From an uncultured Methylococcaceae bacterium (GTDB lineage Bacteria > Pseudomonadota > Gammaproteobacteria > Methylococcales > Methylomonadaceae): DNA of 12,981 nt. The notes beneath the pieces are model-generated. The model ran no database searches and was not told the DNA's origin. It worked only from the letters and a program-made list of their open reading frames with translations. Position 1 is the stretch's first letter; the number at the start of each line of letters is the position of its first letter. The stretch lies in contig CAJAHC010000216.1 of assembly GCA_903939355.1 (NCBI GenBank), positions 1 to 12,981 on the forward strand. The letters are read 5' to 3'. This document shows, in pieces, positions 6,775 to 12,981 of this stretch. The translations under genes were made by a program, and so were the position numbers.

Positions 6775-7537
6775 ATTTTTTTGCATTATTTGCCTGTTTT
6801 TCTATGGATTGATCATTGCTGGAATTGTTTTTCCAGTACTTCATTTCATCTGTTCGGCAAACAAAGCTAAAAGCAAACGAGATAGATTAAAAATTCATTG
6901 GCTAAAAGTATTTAGTTCTATCATGAAGTTAAGTGTTATTAGAGAAGGTGAGTTGCCCAAAGACGGTGCACTTTTGATAAGTAATCACATTTCTTGGTTA
7001 GACATTATTGTAATAGGGCAATATTTACCCGTTTATTTTGTTGCTAAGAGTGATATTTCTAGTTGGCCTATCATTGGTTATTTATCCAGACAAGGAGGAA
7101 CTATTTTCATTCGGCGAGGGAATAAAAAATCCATTAAAGCGACTACTGAAAAAATGATTTGGGTATTAAAACAAAACAGTAATATTGTTGCCTTTCCTGA
7201 AGGCACAACGACCTCAGGAAATGAAGTGCTGAGCTTTCATGCTTCTTTATTTCAACCCGCACTATTAACCAAATCAGTTATTCAACCGGTGGTTATTCAA
7301 TATGACGGTGCAGCCAAACATCAAGCCCCTTTTATTGGAGAAGATGATTTTGTTCGACATTTAATAAAGATGCTGTGTTTGGATAAAGTTGAGGTGCGTT
7401 TAAGTTTTTTGCCGGTAATTAAAAGCTTAGGCAAAGATCGTCATACTGTCTGTGCAGAAGCAAGAGAAAAGATATATGAAAAAATTTCTGAATCTTCACC
7501 GGTCAATAAAATAGAATCTAACTATCTCACATATTGA
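6746..7537 (+). CDS. olsA: OlsA/PlsC-like 1-acyl-glycerol-3-phosphate or lyso-ornithine-lipid O-acyltransferase
   Basis: A membrane acyltransferase of the PlsC family. The 263-residue protein has an N-terminal hydrophobic segment (about residues 9-36), the catalytic HX4D motif HISWLD at 81-86, the GGTIFIRRG block at 118-125 and the FPEGTT motif at 150-155, which contacts the acceptor phosphate or equivalent. Because the gene overlaps olsB by 29 bases in another frame, it is most likely translationally coupled to it. The product is then expected to esterify a second acyl chain onto the hydroxyl of lyso-ornithine lipid. On sequence alone it cannot be separated from an ordinary lysophosphatidate acyltransferase, and some OlsA enzymes do both. 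Regulation would follow the Pho array upstream of olsB. Confidence 0.85.
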   Translation: MKLKLPLLYKFFCIICLFFYGLIIAGIVFPVLHFICSANKAKSKRDRLKIHWLKVFSSIMKLSVIREGELPKDGALLISNHISWLDIIVIGQYLPVYFVAKSDISSWPIIGYLSRQGGTIFIRRGNKKSIKATTEKMIWVLKQNSNIVAFPEGTTTSGNEVLSFHASLFQPALLTKSVIQPVVIQYDGAAKHQAPFIGEDDFVRHLIKMLCLDKVEVRLSFLPVIKSLGKDRHTVCAEAREKIYEKISESSPVNKIESNYLTY

Positions 7538-7585
7538 TATTAATTTGAGCCTTCGTGTTGATCGTGATAAAAGGGAATTCAATAA

Positions 7586-8641
7586 TTGCCTAGTATTCAC
7601 CATGATCATAACTTTATTACTTATATGACTAGCATTAAATTCTCTGAACTGGAACAGCTGGAACGCATTATTGAGGGATTTGGAGAACGTGCTCAAACTG
7701 AAGTGATAGAGCGAATTGAATACAAAAACCACCAATTTCCTATTTACAGCATTACACTAGGTTCAACTCAGATTGATGCGCCAGTATTAGCTTTTTTTGG
7801 TGGTGTCCATGGACTGGAAAAGATTGGATCTGAAGTCATTCTTTCTTATATGCAAACCATCAGTCAGTTGCTTGACTGGGATGAGGAATTTCAGAGTCGT
7901 CTTGAAAGATCACGTCTTGTATTTGTTCCTATCGTTAATCCAGTGGGCGTCTATCTTGGTACACGTTGCAATGGCAATGGTGTTGATCTCATGCGCAATT
8001 CGCCTGTGGAAGGTGTAGGTGCTACCAGCATATACAGTGGCCATCGAATTTCTCCTCATTTACCTTGGTATAGAGGGGATGAAGCCAAAATGGAAAAGGA
8101 AGCGAAAGCTTTATGCCGTGTTGTCGATCAATATCTATTCAACGCGCCTTTATCTATCGCATTGGATTTACATTCTGGATTTGGCATTCAAGATCGTTTG
8201 TGGTTTCCCTATGCCTCACGGAAATCACCTATTAATTGTATTGCCGAAATATTCGCTTTGAAAGAGCTGTTTGATCGATGTTATCAGCACCATATTTATA
8301 AAATAGAGCCAACTTGTCAAGAATATATGATAAACGGTGACTTATGGGATTATTTATTCGATGATTTTATTAAACGCTTTCAAACAGAGCGATTATTTCT
8401 TCCACTGACATTGGAAATGGGTTCATGGCTTTGGCTTCGTAAGAGTCCAATGCATCTATTCTCAAGACATGGATTATTCCATCCGCTCTTGCCGCATCGC
8501 CAGCAACGAATTTTTCGCCGGCATTTCATGCTCTTTGATTTCTTGCATAGAAGTCTTTTATATCCGGAAAAATGGACGCAGCTCAAGCCGGAACAGAAAA
8601 TAGACTATAAACAAAAAGCCTTAGGTTTGTGGTATGAATAA
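7586..8641 (+). CDS. M14-type zinc carboxypeptidase / deacylase-like protein (DUF2817-like)
   Basis: The 351-residue protein has the zinc site of the M14 metallopeptidase superfamily: HGLE at residues 75-78 (HxxE), the substrate block VNPVG...RCNGNGVDLMRN (118-138), the third ligand His196 in ALDLHSGFG, and a likely catalytic Glu277 in LTLEMGSW. It has no signal peptide, so it is probably cytosolic. Relatives include peptidases and deacylases acting on N-acyl amino acids; the substrate is unknown. The frame opens at a TTG (7586) with AAGGGA at 7571-7576 and a 9-base spacer, while the first ATG (7625) has no ribosome site, so TTG is preferred. It lies 48 bases after olsA with no terminator between, and overlaps the next gene by 8 bases, which suggests one transcript with olsB-olsA. 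Confidence 0.8.
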   Translation: MPSIHHDHNFITYMTSIKFSELEQLERIIEGFGERAQTEVIERIEYKNHQFPIYSITLGSTQIDAPVLAFFGGVHGLEKIGSEVILSYMQTISQLLDWDEEFQSRLERSRLVFVPIVNPVGVYLGTRCNGNGVDLMRNSPVEGVGATSIYSGHRISPHLPWYRGDEAKMEKEAKALCRVVDQYLFNAPLSIALDLHSGFGIQDRLWFPYASRKSPINCIAEIFALKELFDRCYQHHIYKIEPTCQEYMINGDLWDYLFDDFIKRFQTERLFLPLTLEMGSWLWLRKSPMHLFSRHGLFHPLLPHRQQRIFRRHFMLFDFLHRSLLYPEKWTQLKPEQKIDYKQKALGLWYE

Positions 8642-9425
8642 AGATCTAGGACAAAACTGGATTCTACTGAGGGGGTTAGCCAGAGAATCAGAACACTGGG
8701 GGGCTTTCATTCCACTTTTACAGTCGACATTTCCAGAATCTAAAATAACCACGCTAGATTTAGCGGGCACGGGTTGTTTTTATCAGGATACCAGTCCAAA
8801 TACCATTAAAGAGATAACAAGTCAGTTGCGTCAGCATGCCTTCGATAATGGTTTAATACAACAACCGATAACTATTTTAGCGCTTTCACTTGGGGGGATG
8901 GTTGCTTGGGAATGGATGAGGCGTTATCCGGAAGATATTAGCGGTGGAATCCTCATTAATACTAGCTTTGCTGATTTAAGTCCCTTTTACCATAGGTTAC
9001 GTTGGCAAAATTATAAAGAGCTTTTATGGTTGATTATGGCGACTAACATTCGCACAAGGGAAGCAAGAATTTTGCAGCTAGTAAGTAACAGTTCAGATGG
9101 TAATAAAGAAATGGAACAAGTTTGGGAAAATATTCAAAATGCACGTCCCATTAGTTTTAAAAATTGCTGGCGGCAGATAAAAGCAGCAGCAACCTATCGA
9201 CCTGGTAATATTAAGCCAATTCAATCAGTTTTTTTATTAAATAGTTTAGGTGATCGTCTGGTAGCGCCTATCTGCTCAGAGGCAATAAGCAAAAAATGGA
9301 GTTTTGAAATCCAACTTCACCCTTGGGCAGGGCATGATCTCCCTTTAGATGATAGCGACTGGGTTGTTTCGCAACTTAAAATTTGGGTCAATAAAACAAG
9401 AATAAATGAGTCATTATTGGAGTAG
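8634..9425 (+). CDS. Alpha/beta hydrolase
   Basis: The 263-residue protein has the alpha/beta hydrolase layout. The oxyanion region is LLRGLARES (residues 11-19), the nucleophile elbow is ALSLGGM with Ser85, the acid is likely Asp207 in LNSLGDRLVAP, and the catalytic His is His234 in WAGHDLP. There is no signal peptide or clear membrane segment. The N-terminal RGLARESEHW pattern (lid-less, with a short cap at about 115-180) does not identify a substrate; esterase, thioesterase or lipase-like activity are all open. Its ATG overlaps the end of the M14-type gene by 8 bases, so the two are translationally coupled. A probable terminator follows at once, which makes it the last gene of the olsB-headed run. 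Confidence 0.8.
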   Translation: MNKDLGQNWILLRGLARESEHWGAFIPLLQSTFPESKITTLDLAGTGCFYQDTSPNTIKEITSQLRQHAFDNGLIQQPITILALSLGGMVAWEWMRRYPEDISGGILINTSFADLSPFYHRLRWQNYKELLWLIMATNIRTREARILQLVSNSSDGNKEMEQVWENIQNARPISFKNCWRQIKAAATYRPGNIKPIQSVFLLNSLGDRLVAPICSEAISKKWSFEIQLHPWAGHDLPLDDSDWVVSQLKIWVNKTRINESLLE

Positions 9426-9450
9426 GTTACAATAAACCTGTCTCCTTCTT
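9419..9450 (+). terminator. Probable intrinsic terminator after the alpha/beta hydrolase
   Basis: The transcript can fold as GGAG, T, AGGTT, loop ACAATA, AACCT, GT, CTCC, a 9-pair stem with a small internal bulge, followed by TTCTT. The stem overlaps the last bases of the coding sequence. The T-run is short and interrupted, so strength is uncertain. It would close the olsB-olsA-M14-hydrolase unit. Confidence 0.5.
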
Positions 9451-9543
9451 AACATAGTACTAAATTCTAACTTCTTCTGAAAAATGACCTGTAAGCAAGA
9501 AATTTTCTATATGAAGTGCAAAGCTTCGACTGATCTTTTAGAG

Positions 9544-9921
9544 CTATATAATTACCTTGCTTTCATCTAACAAATTAGATATATGCTGTACTTTAAGTTG
9601 ACTCATACTCTTAAGATTATTAAATTGACCGTAAATGAGTTTTCTGATTTCCAAGATGACAAAGTTAATGCCTGCCAGGGTGAGCAGGAATAATAGGCTA
9701 ATGAGGAGAGCAATGGGTCTCTTGGGTATTTCAAGATAGTATCTAGTTCACAAATTACGATATGGTGCATGCAAGTTATAGTCTATCAATAGTTTTAAAT
9801 GATCTATTTCCTTGTCCGCATTAAAGATGTATTTAACATCACTGATTTTTACTGAGTAGAAACCATTGTAAAACGCCTCTTTTTTAAAATAGCTTTCAAT
9901 TAGCTTTATTGCCCAATTTGA
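9544..9921 (-). pseudogene. Broken membrane-protein gene fragment
   Basis: On the minus strand one frame reads from 9921 to a TAG at 9544-9546 with a single in-frame TGA (9748-9750). The part before it begins SNWAIKLIESYFKKEAFYNG and continues with protein-like composition for about 57 residues. The part after it is a membrane segment (RPIALLISLLFLLTLAGINF) flanked by charged residues, then an amphipathic tail of about 40 residues. Further stops (TAA 9922-9924 and others upstream) and the lack of any start codon mark it as a 5'-truncated, decayed gene. I do not recognise the family. Chance is less likely because the hydrophobic segment and the charged flanks stay in one frame across the stop. 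Confidence 0.45.
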
Positions 9922-10070
9922 TTAGGCTTGGCAGCATTGGCTATTAAGCATGGGACATGTTGAGCTTATTATGTGCAAATTATGAAGCTTCAAATTTTAC
10001 GTAAGTCGTCTTCTTAATAAAATTCACCCACCTGTTTGTTGACAGTTGAATGTAGAGGCAATATAGGTAA

Positions 10071-10275
10071 TTTTTAAAGCAAGTAATTCAGAATACAGAG
10101 ATCATGTTATATGTATAGATGAAATTATTGATCAAGCAATAGATTTCATTTTGCAACCAAAGTCATTTAATTTATAAATGCACAAAGTCTATGCTTCATT
10201 ACCCGAACAAAGCTTTTATAGATTATCTTGGCAACAGGTGGCTACTACTTTTTATAATGTTAATACAAGCTGACA
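10071..10275 (+). pseudogene. Possible C-terminal remnant of a glycosyltransferase
   Basis: One plus-strand frame reads through 10071-10275 with a single TAA (10175-10177) immediately followed by ATG. The first part contains IDEIIDQAIDFILQP and the second ends in RLSWQQVATTFYNVNTS. The order 'acidic-E-x-A-I-x-x-L-L/I-x-P, about 25 residues, F/L-S-W-x-x-V-A' is what is seen at the end of GT-B glycosyltransferases of family GT4 type. No catalytic part is recognisable upstream. The fragment is short and the match is by pattern only. It overlaps the promoter of glk. Confidence 0.27.
10228..10258 (+). promoter_or_regulatory. Probable sigma-70 promoter of glk
   Basis: TTGGCA (10228-10233, 5 of 6) and a perfect TATAAT (10253-10258) are separated by 19 bases, slightly longer than optimal. 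Transcription would start near 10265, about 29 bases before the GTG start. Confidence 0.45.
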
Positions 10276-10293
10276 TAACTAAAGGAGTTTATA

Positions 10294-11265
10294 GTGATCT
10301 TAGCAGGTGATATTGGTGGAACAAAGACTGTTTTATCCCTTTTGATAAAGGACAAAAGCGGTCAATTAATCTGTCAAAAAGAACAAGTGTTTTATAGTCA
10401 GAATTTTTTGGGTTTTAACGATATTTTAGATGATTTTTTACCTCAGGACTGCCTAATTAAATCAGCCTGTTTTGGCGTTGCAGGTCCAATAATTAATCAG
10501 CGTTGCCAGACAACAAATTTACCTTGGTTAATTGAAGCAGAAGTCTTAAAAATGAGGTTTCTGGGCGCGCAAATCAAATTAATCAATGATCTAGAAGCAA
10601 TGGCATTAGGCATGTTGCATTTATCAGATGATGAATTATTAGAATTAAATCCAAATGCAGAAACACAAGCAGGAAATATTGCGGTTATCGCTCCAGGAAC
10701 TGGGCTGGGTCAAGCATTCTTATTTTGGGATGGGCATAGCCATCACTCTATAGCAACTGAAGGTGGGCACACTGATTTTGCACCAGTCAATAACAGGCAA
10801 GATTTGCTATTAGAGTATCTTAGAAACCTATATCCTGATCATGTAAGTTATGAGCGCATTCTTTCTGGTATCGGATTTAGTCATTTGTATGATTTTATTT
10901 GCGCCAAGAAAATTGCTTCACCATCTATGCTCGTTCCTCAATTCAGTGATGCCATAGATAGAAACGCCATAATTTCGCAATTAGGTGTTGAGGGTACAGA
11001 TAAGGCCTGTATTGAAACATTAAAGCTTTTTGTCGATATATTGGGTGCAGAAACGGGCAATCTAACTTTAAAGTCATTAGCTACTGGTGGTGTTTTTATT
11101 GGCGGAGGAATTTGTCCGAATATAATTACTGCATTACAAGATGGAGTATTTATAGATGCTTTTAAAGCTAAGGGTCGTTTTAACGCTTTACTTGATAAGG
11201 TATCGATAAAGTTATCATTAAATCCAAGGACTCCACTATTAGGTGCTATTAAATATTTTTCTTGA
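10294..11265 (+). CDS. glk: Glucokinase
   Basis: This enzyme phosphorylates glucose to glucose-6-phosphate with ATP at the entry to glycolysis or the Entner-Doudoroff pathway, in the cytosol. The 323-residue protein fits the bacterial Glk family in length and motifs: the ATP phosphate loop GDIGGTKT (residues 5-12), GVAGP (61-65), INDLEAMALG with catalytic Asp99 (97-106), APGTGLGQA (133-141), glucose-binding EGGHTDFAP (156-164) with Glu187 in ERILSG, and the adenosine motif TGGVFIGGGICPN (264-276). Translation starts at a GTG with a very good ribosome site, AAAGGAG at 10281-10287 and a 6-base spacer. It stands alone with its own promoter and no Pho box, so it appears unrelated to the lipid genes to its left. 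Confidence 0.95.
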   Translation: MILAGDIGGTKTVLSLLIKDKSGQLICQKEQVFYSQNFLGFNDILDDFLPQDCLIKSACFGVAGPIINQRCQTTNLPWLIEAEVLKMRFLGAQIKLINDLEAMALGMLHLSDDELLELNPNAETQAGNIAVIAPGTGLGQAFLFWDGHSHHSIATEGGHTDFAPVNNRQDLLLEYLRNLYPDHVSYERILSGIGFSHLYDFICAKKIASPSMLVPQFSDAIDRNAIISQLGVEGTDKACIETLKLFVDILGAETGNLTLKSLATGGVFIGGGICPNIITALQDGVFIDAFKAKGRFNALLDKVSIKLSLNPRTPLLGAIKYFS

Positions 11266-11625
11266 TGTTAAGAGGGGAGCTATAAAAATAAAGGTTTCTA
11301 ATCATCATGGTAAAGCGAGTAAATATAGATATCTAGTTAATTAGCTTCTGGTGATATATCTCAAAGAAGTTCTTACTCAGATTAGTTTTACTTAACTCAT
11401 AACTTTCTTTTTTAAAATACATGGGGAGTTTTTTGTAATCAATAGTTACAATCTATTTACTAGTATTTTCGCAAATTAATTCCCAGTTTAACTTTCAGTC
11501 AATATTGAAAGATAAAATTTGATCGCCCAATGCTTACATATCGAGATTGTTTATGATAAACACATCTGTATTTAGAAGGTAAATTGTTTATAATCTTGAC
11601 TTATTCAAATGGATTATAAAATTCT
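11266..11625. other. Intergenic region between glk and the DUF3422 gene
   Basis: No open frame of note and no clear terminator for glk. The right end holds a near-perfect 12-base direct repeat and a small palindrome just before the DUF3422 gene, described separately. Confidence 0.55.
11546..11594 (+). promoter_or_regulatory. Likely promoter with repeated ATTGTTTATRAT element upstream of the DUF3422 gene
   Basis: ATTGTTTATGAT (11546-11557) and ATTGTTTATAAT (11583-11594) differ at one base and start 37 bases apart. The second contains a perfect TATAAT (11589-11594), though no good -35 lies 16-18 bases upstream. Around the first, GTTTAT-G-ATAAAC (11549-11561) is a perfect palindrome that could be an operator. 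Confidence 0.35.
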
Positions 11626-12933
11626 GTGACAACATTATATCCGATACCCAAAAATCATCCTCAGCGATTTGTACTCCATAATGAAGTGCATGCGCGAGCT
11701 CCGTTCAATCTGAATTTGCCTGTTAGGGCAAGTCATCTTGCTTTAGTGCTTTCAAATGACGAGAAAATGCAAGAGCGTAAACATTTACTAACTCTTTGTG
11801 AACGATTTGGTATTGCCCCGCCTGAAAAAAATGCTGATCACTTTAGCGCTACTTTCAATACTTTTCAAATAAGATGGGAGCAGCACGGTGAATTTAGTAC
11901 TTACAGTTTTTATGTGCATGATACTCCGAAGGATCCATTTACTGATTCGGCATTAAAAAAGGTACCGATAGATTGGATATCGCAATTAACAGGTCAAGTT
12001 ATTGTAGCTGTTCATGCCGCCATATTATCAGTTGCTGATATTAATCATATTGGGGGTGCTATAGATTTAGCTTCTCTTGCCAGTTTTTTTTCTGGTAACT
12101 CTGTTATTGGATCAAAAGTCACTGGTGGTGCAGCTTCTGTGTTCACTGATTTTCACATTCATGTTGATGGTTTTAGTCGTTTTCTTATTATTAATGAAGA
12201 TTTAAGGGCAGAACAGGCTGGTCGCTTATTACAGAGATTATTTGAAATAGAAGTGTATCGTGTTATGGCATTATTGGCGTTTCCAATTGCTCGTGAACTT
12301 TATCCAGCCTTGAATAAGTCAGATCGTCAACTGTATACAATAACAAATGCTATGACTTTACCTGATAATAATGATGCTGCGCTATTGGATGAATTGACTA
12401 CGTTAGCAGCTGAAGTTGAAAACTATATTTCCAGTAATCATTTCCGTTTTGCGGCCGCCAGTGCTTATTATCAATTGGTTGAGCAACGCGTAAATGATAT
12501 AAGGGAAGTTAGAATCCAAGGTATTCAGACTTTAGGCGAGTTTATTAAGCGACGAATGGAACCTGCGATTAATACCTGTGAATCAATTTCTCATCGTTTT
12601 ACTTCGCTCTCTGAACGTGTTAGTAACGCAAGTCAGTTATTACGTACCCGTGTTGACATCATTATTGAGCGACAAAATCAAGGGCTATTAACGTCCATGG
12701 CTTTACGTGCAAAAATGCAATTACGCATGCAACAAATGGTGGAGGGGATTTCGATGGTGGCAATTACCTATTATGCCGCCAGTTTAATTGGTAAAATAGT
12801 CGAAGCTCTTCATATAGTTGGCTGGAAAATTAATCCAGGTATTATTGAAGGTATCTCTATCCCTTTTATTTTTGTTGTAATAGCTATTAGTACGAAGCGA
12901 ATTCATAAAATTATTGCGGATACAACCGACTAA
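11626..12933 (+). CDS. DUF3422 family membrane protein
   Basis: I recognise the family (DUF3422, widespread in proteobacteria, no established function) from the N-terminal block HPQRFVLHNEVHARAP at residues 11-26 and the overall build. The 435-residue protein has a soluble N-terminal domain with GGAIDLASL (143-151) and DFHIHVDGFSRFLIIN (175-190), a long helical section rich in charged residues (about 255-370), and two hydrophobic C-terminal segments (about 375-395 and 405-423) separated by a short loop. That layout, with a large cytosolic part and a two-helix C-terminal anchor, recalls CorA-like and RMD1-like proteins in topology only. Translation is placed at GTG 11626; no Shine-Dalgarno sequence is visible before it, and the first in-frame ATG is far inside the conserved domain. 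Confidence 0.85.
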   Translation: MTTLYPIPKNHPQRFVLHNEVHARAPFNLNLPVRASHLALVLSNDEKMQERKHLLTLCERFGIAPPEKNADHFSATFNTFQIRWEQHGEFSTYSFYVHDTPKDPFTDSALKKVPIDWISQLTGQVIVAVHAAILSVADINHIGGAIDLASLASFFSGNSVIGSKVTGGAASVFTDFHIHVDGFSRFLIINEDLRAEQAGRLLQRLFEIEVYRVMALLAFPIARELYPALNKSDRQLYTITNAMTLPDNNDAALLDELTTLAAEVENYISSNHFRFAAASAYYQLVEQRVNDIREVRIQGIQTLGEFIKRRMEPAINTCESISHRFTSLSERVSNASQLLRTRVDIIIERQNQGLLTSMALRAKMQLRMQQMVEGISMVAITYYAASLIGKIVEALHIVGWKINPGIIEGISIPFIFVVIAISTKRIHKIIADTTD

Positions 12934-12981
12934 TGAGGTGAGGTGTTCAGTTTTAATTGTTTATTTCTTGGCGTTTTGTAA

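Larger units (their letters stand above)
9451..10293. other. Degraded region before glk
   Basis: There is no intact gene over about 840 bases. It contains an inactivated membrane-protein fragment on the minus strand (9544-9921), a possible glycosyltransferase tail on the plus strand (10071-10275) and the glk promoter. Stops are frequent in the remaining frames. The pattern is that of genes being lost by point mutation and deletion rather than of a designed regulatory region. Confidence 0.55.

Noticed and set aside
7797..8261. Two adjoining short plus-strand frames within the M14-type gene
   Set aside because: They are alternative-frame readings of a gene with clear zinc-site motifs.
1..12981. 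tRNA, rRNA, CRISPR, insertion sequence or phage genes
   Set aside because: No cloverleaf, rRNA-like segment, spaced direct repeats, transposase or integrase motifs were seen on either strand.

Overview
The window looks like a piece of chromosome from an AT-rich Gram-negative bacterium, most likely a gammaproteobacterium. The reasons are LplT, an OlsB/OlsA pair, a bacterial-type glucokinase, a DUF3422 membrane protein and a proteobacterial PhoB-type operator. A Methylococcales-like or Legionellales-like host would fit, but the sequence alone does not settle it. No rRNA, tRNA, CRISPR array, phage or insertion sequence was seen.

Layout. The left third reads leftwards: a truncated membrane-anchored PQQ-type beta-propeller protein (1-358), a PhoH-family ATPase (534-1286) and a Tat-exported PhoD-type phosphodiesterase (1389-2996). 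From about 3.2 kb everything recognisable reads rightwards: a PlcP-like phospholipase C of the calcineurin fold (3287-4078), the lysophospholipid transporter LplT (4178-5419), an OlsB-like N-acyltransferase overlapping an OlsA/PlsC-like O-acyltransferase (5983-7537), an M14-type zinc hydrolase overlapping an alpha/beta hydrolase (7586-9425), then glucokinase (10294-11265) and a DUF3422 protein (11626-12933). The 868-base gap before glucokinase holds decayed coding remnants: a membrane-protein fragment on the minus strand and the possible C-terminal tail of a glycosyltransferase on the plus strand.

The main result is regulatory. Four promoters carry recognisable Pho boxes (two 7-base CTGTCAT-like half-sites 4 bases apart), each with a -10-like hexamer exactly 10 bases further on: before the beta-propeller gene (410-427), before phoD (3047-3064), before plcP (3168-3185) and, as an array of six half-sites on an 11-base grid, before olsB (5861-5933). 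Together with the gene content this describes a phosphate-starvation lipid-remodelling locus. PhoD would release phosphate from esters outside the cytoplasm, PlcP would strip phosphorylated headgroups from phospholipids, LplT would move lysophospholipids, and OlsB/OlsA would make phosphorus-free aminolipids as replacements. The two hydrolases behind olsA may belong to the same transcript, which ends at a plausible terminator at 9419-9450; their link to aminolipids is inference. The phoD Pho promoter also moves its start codon 12 codons downstream, to a position that gives a normal Tat signal peptide.
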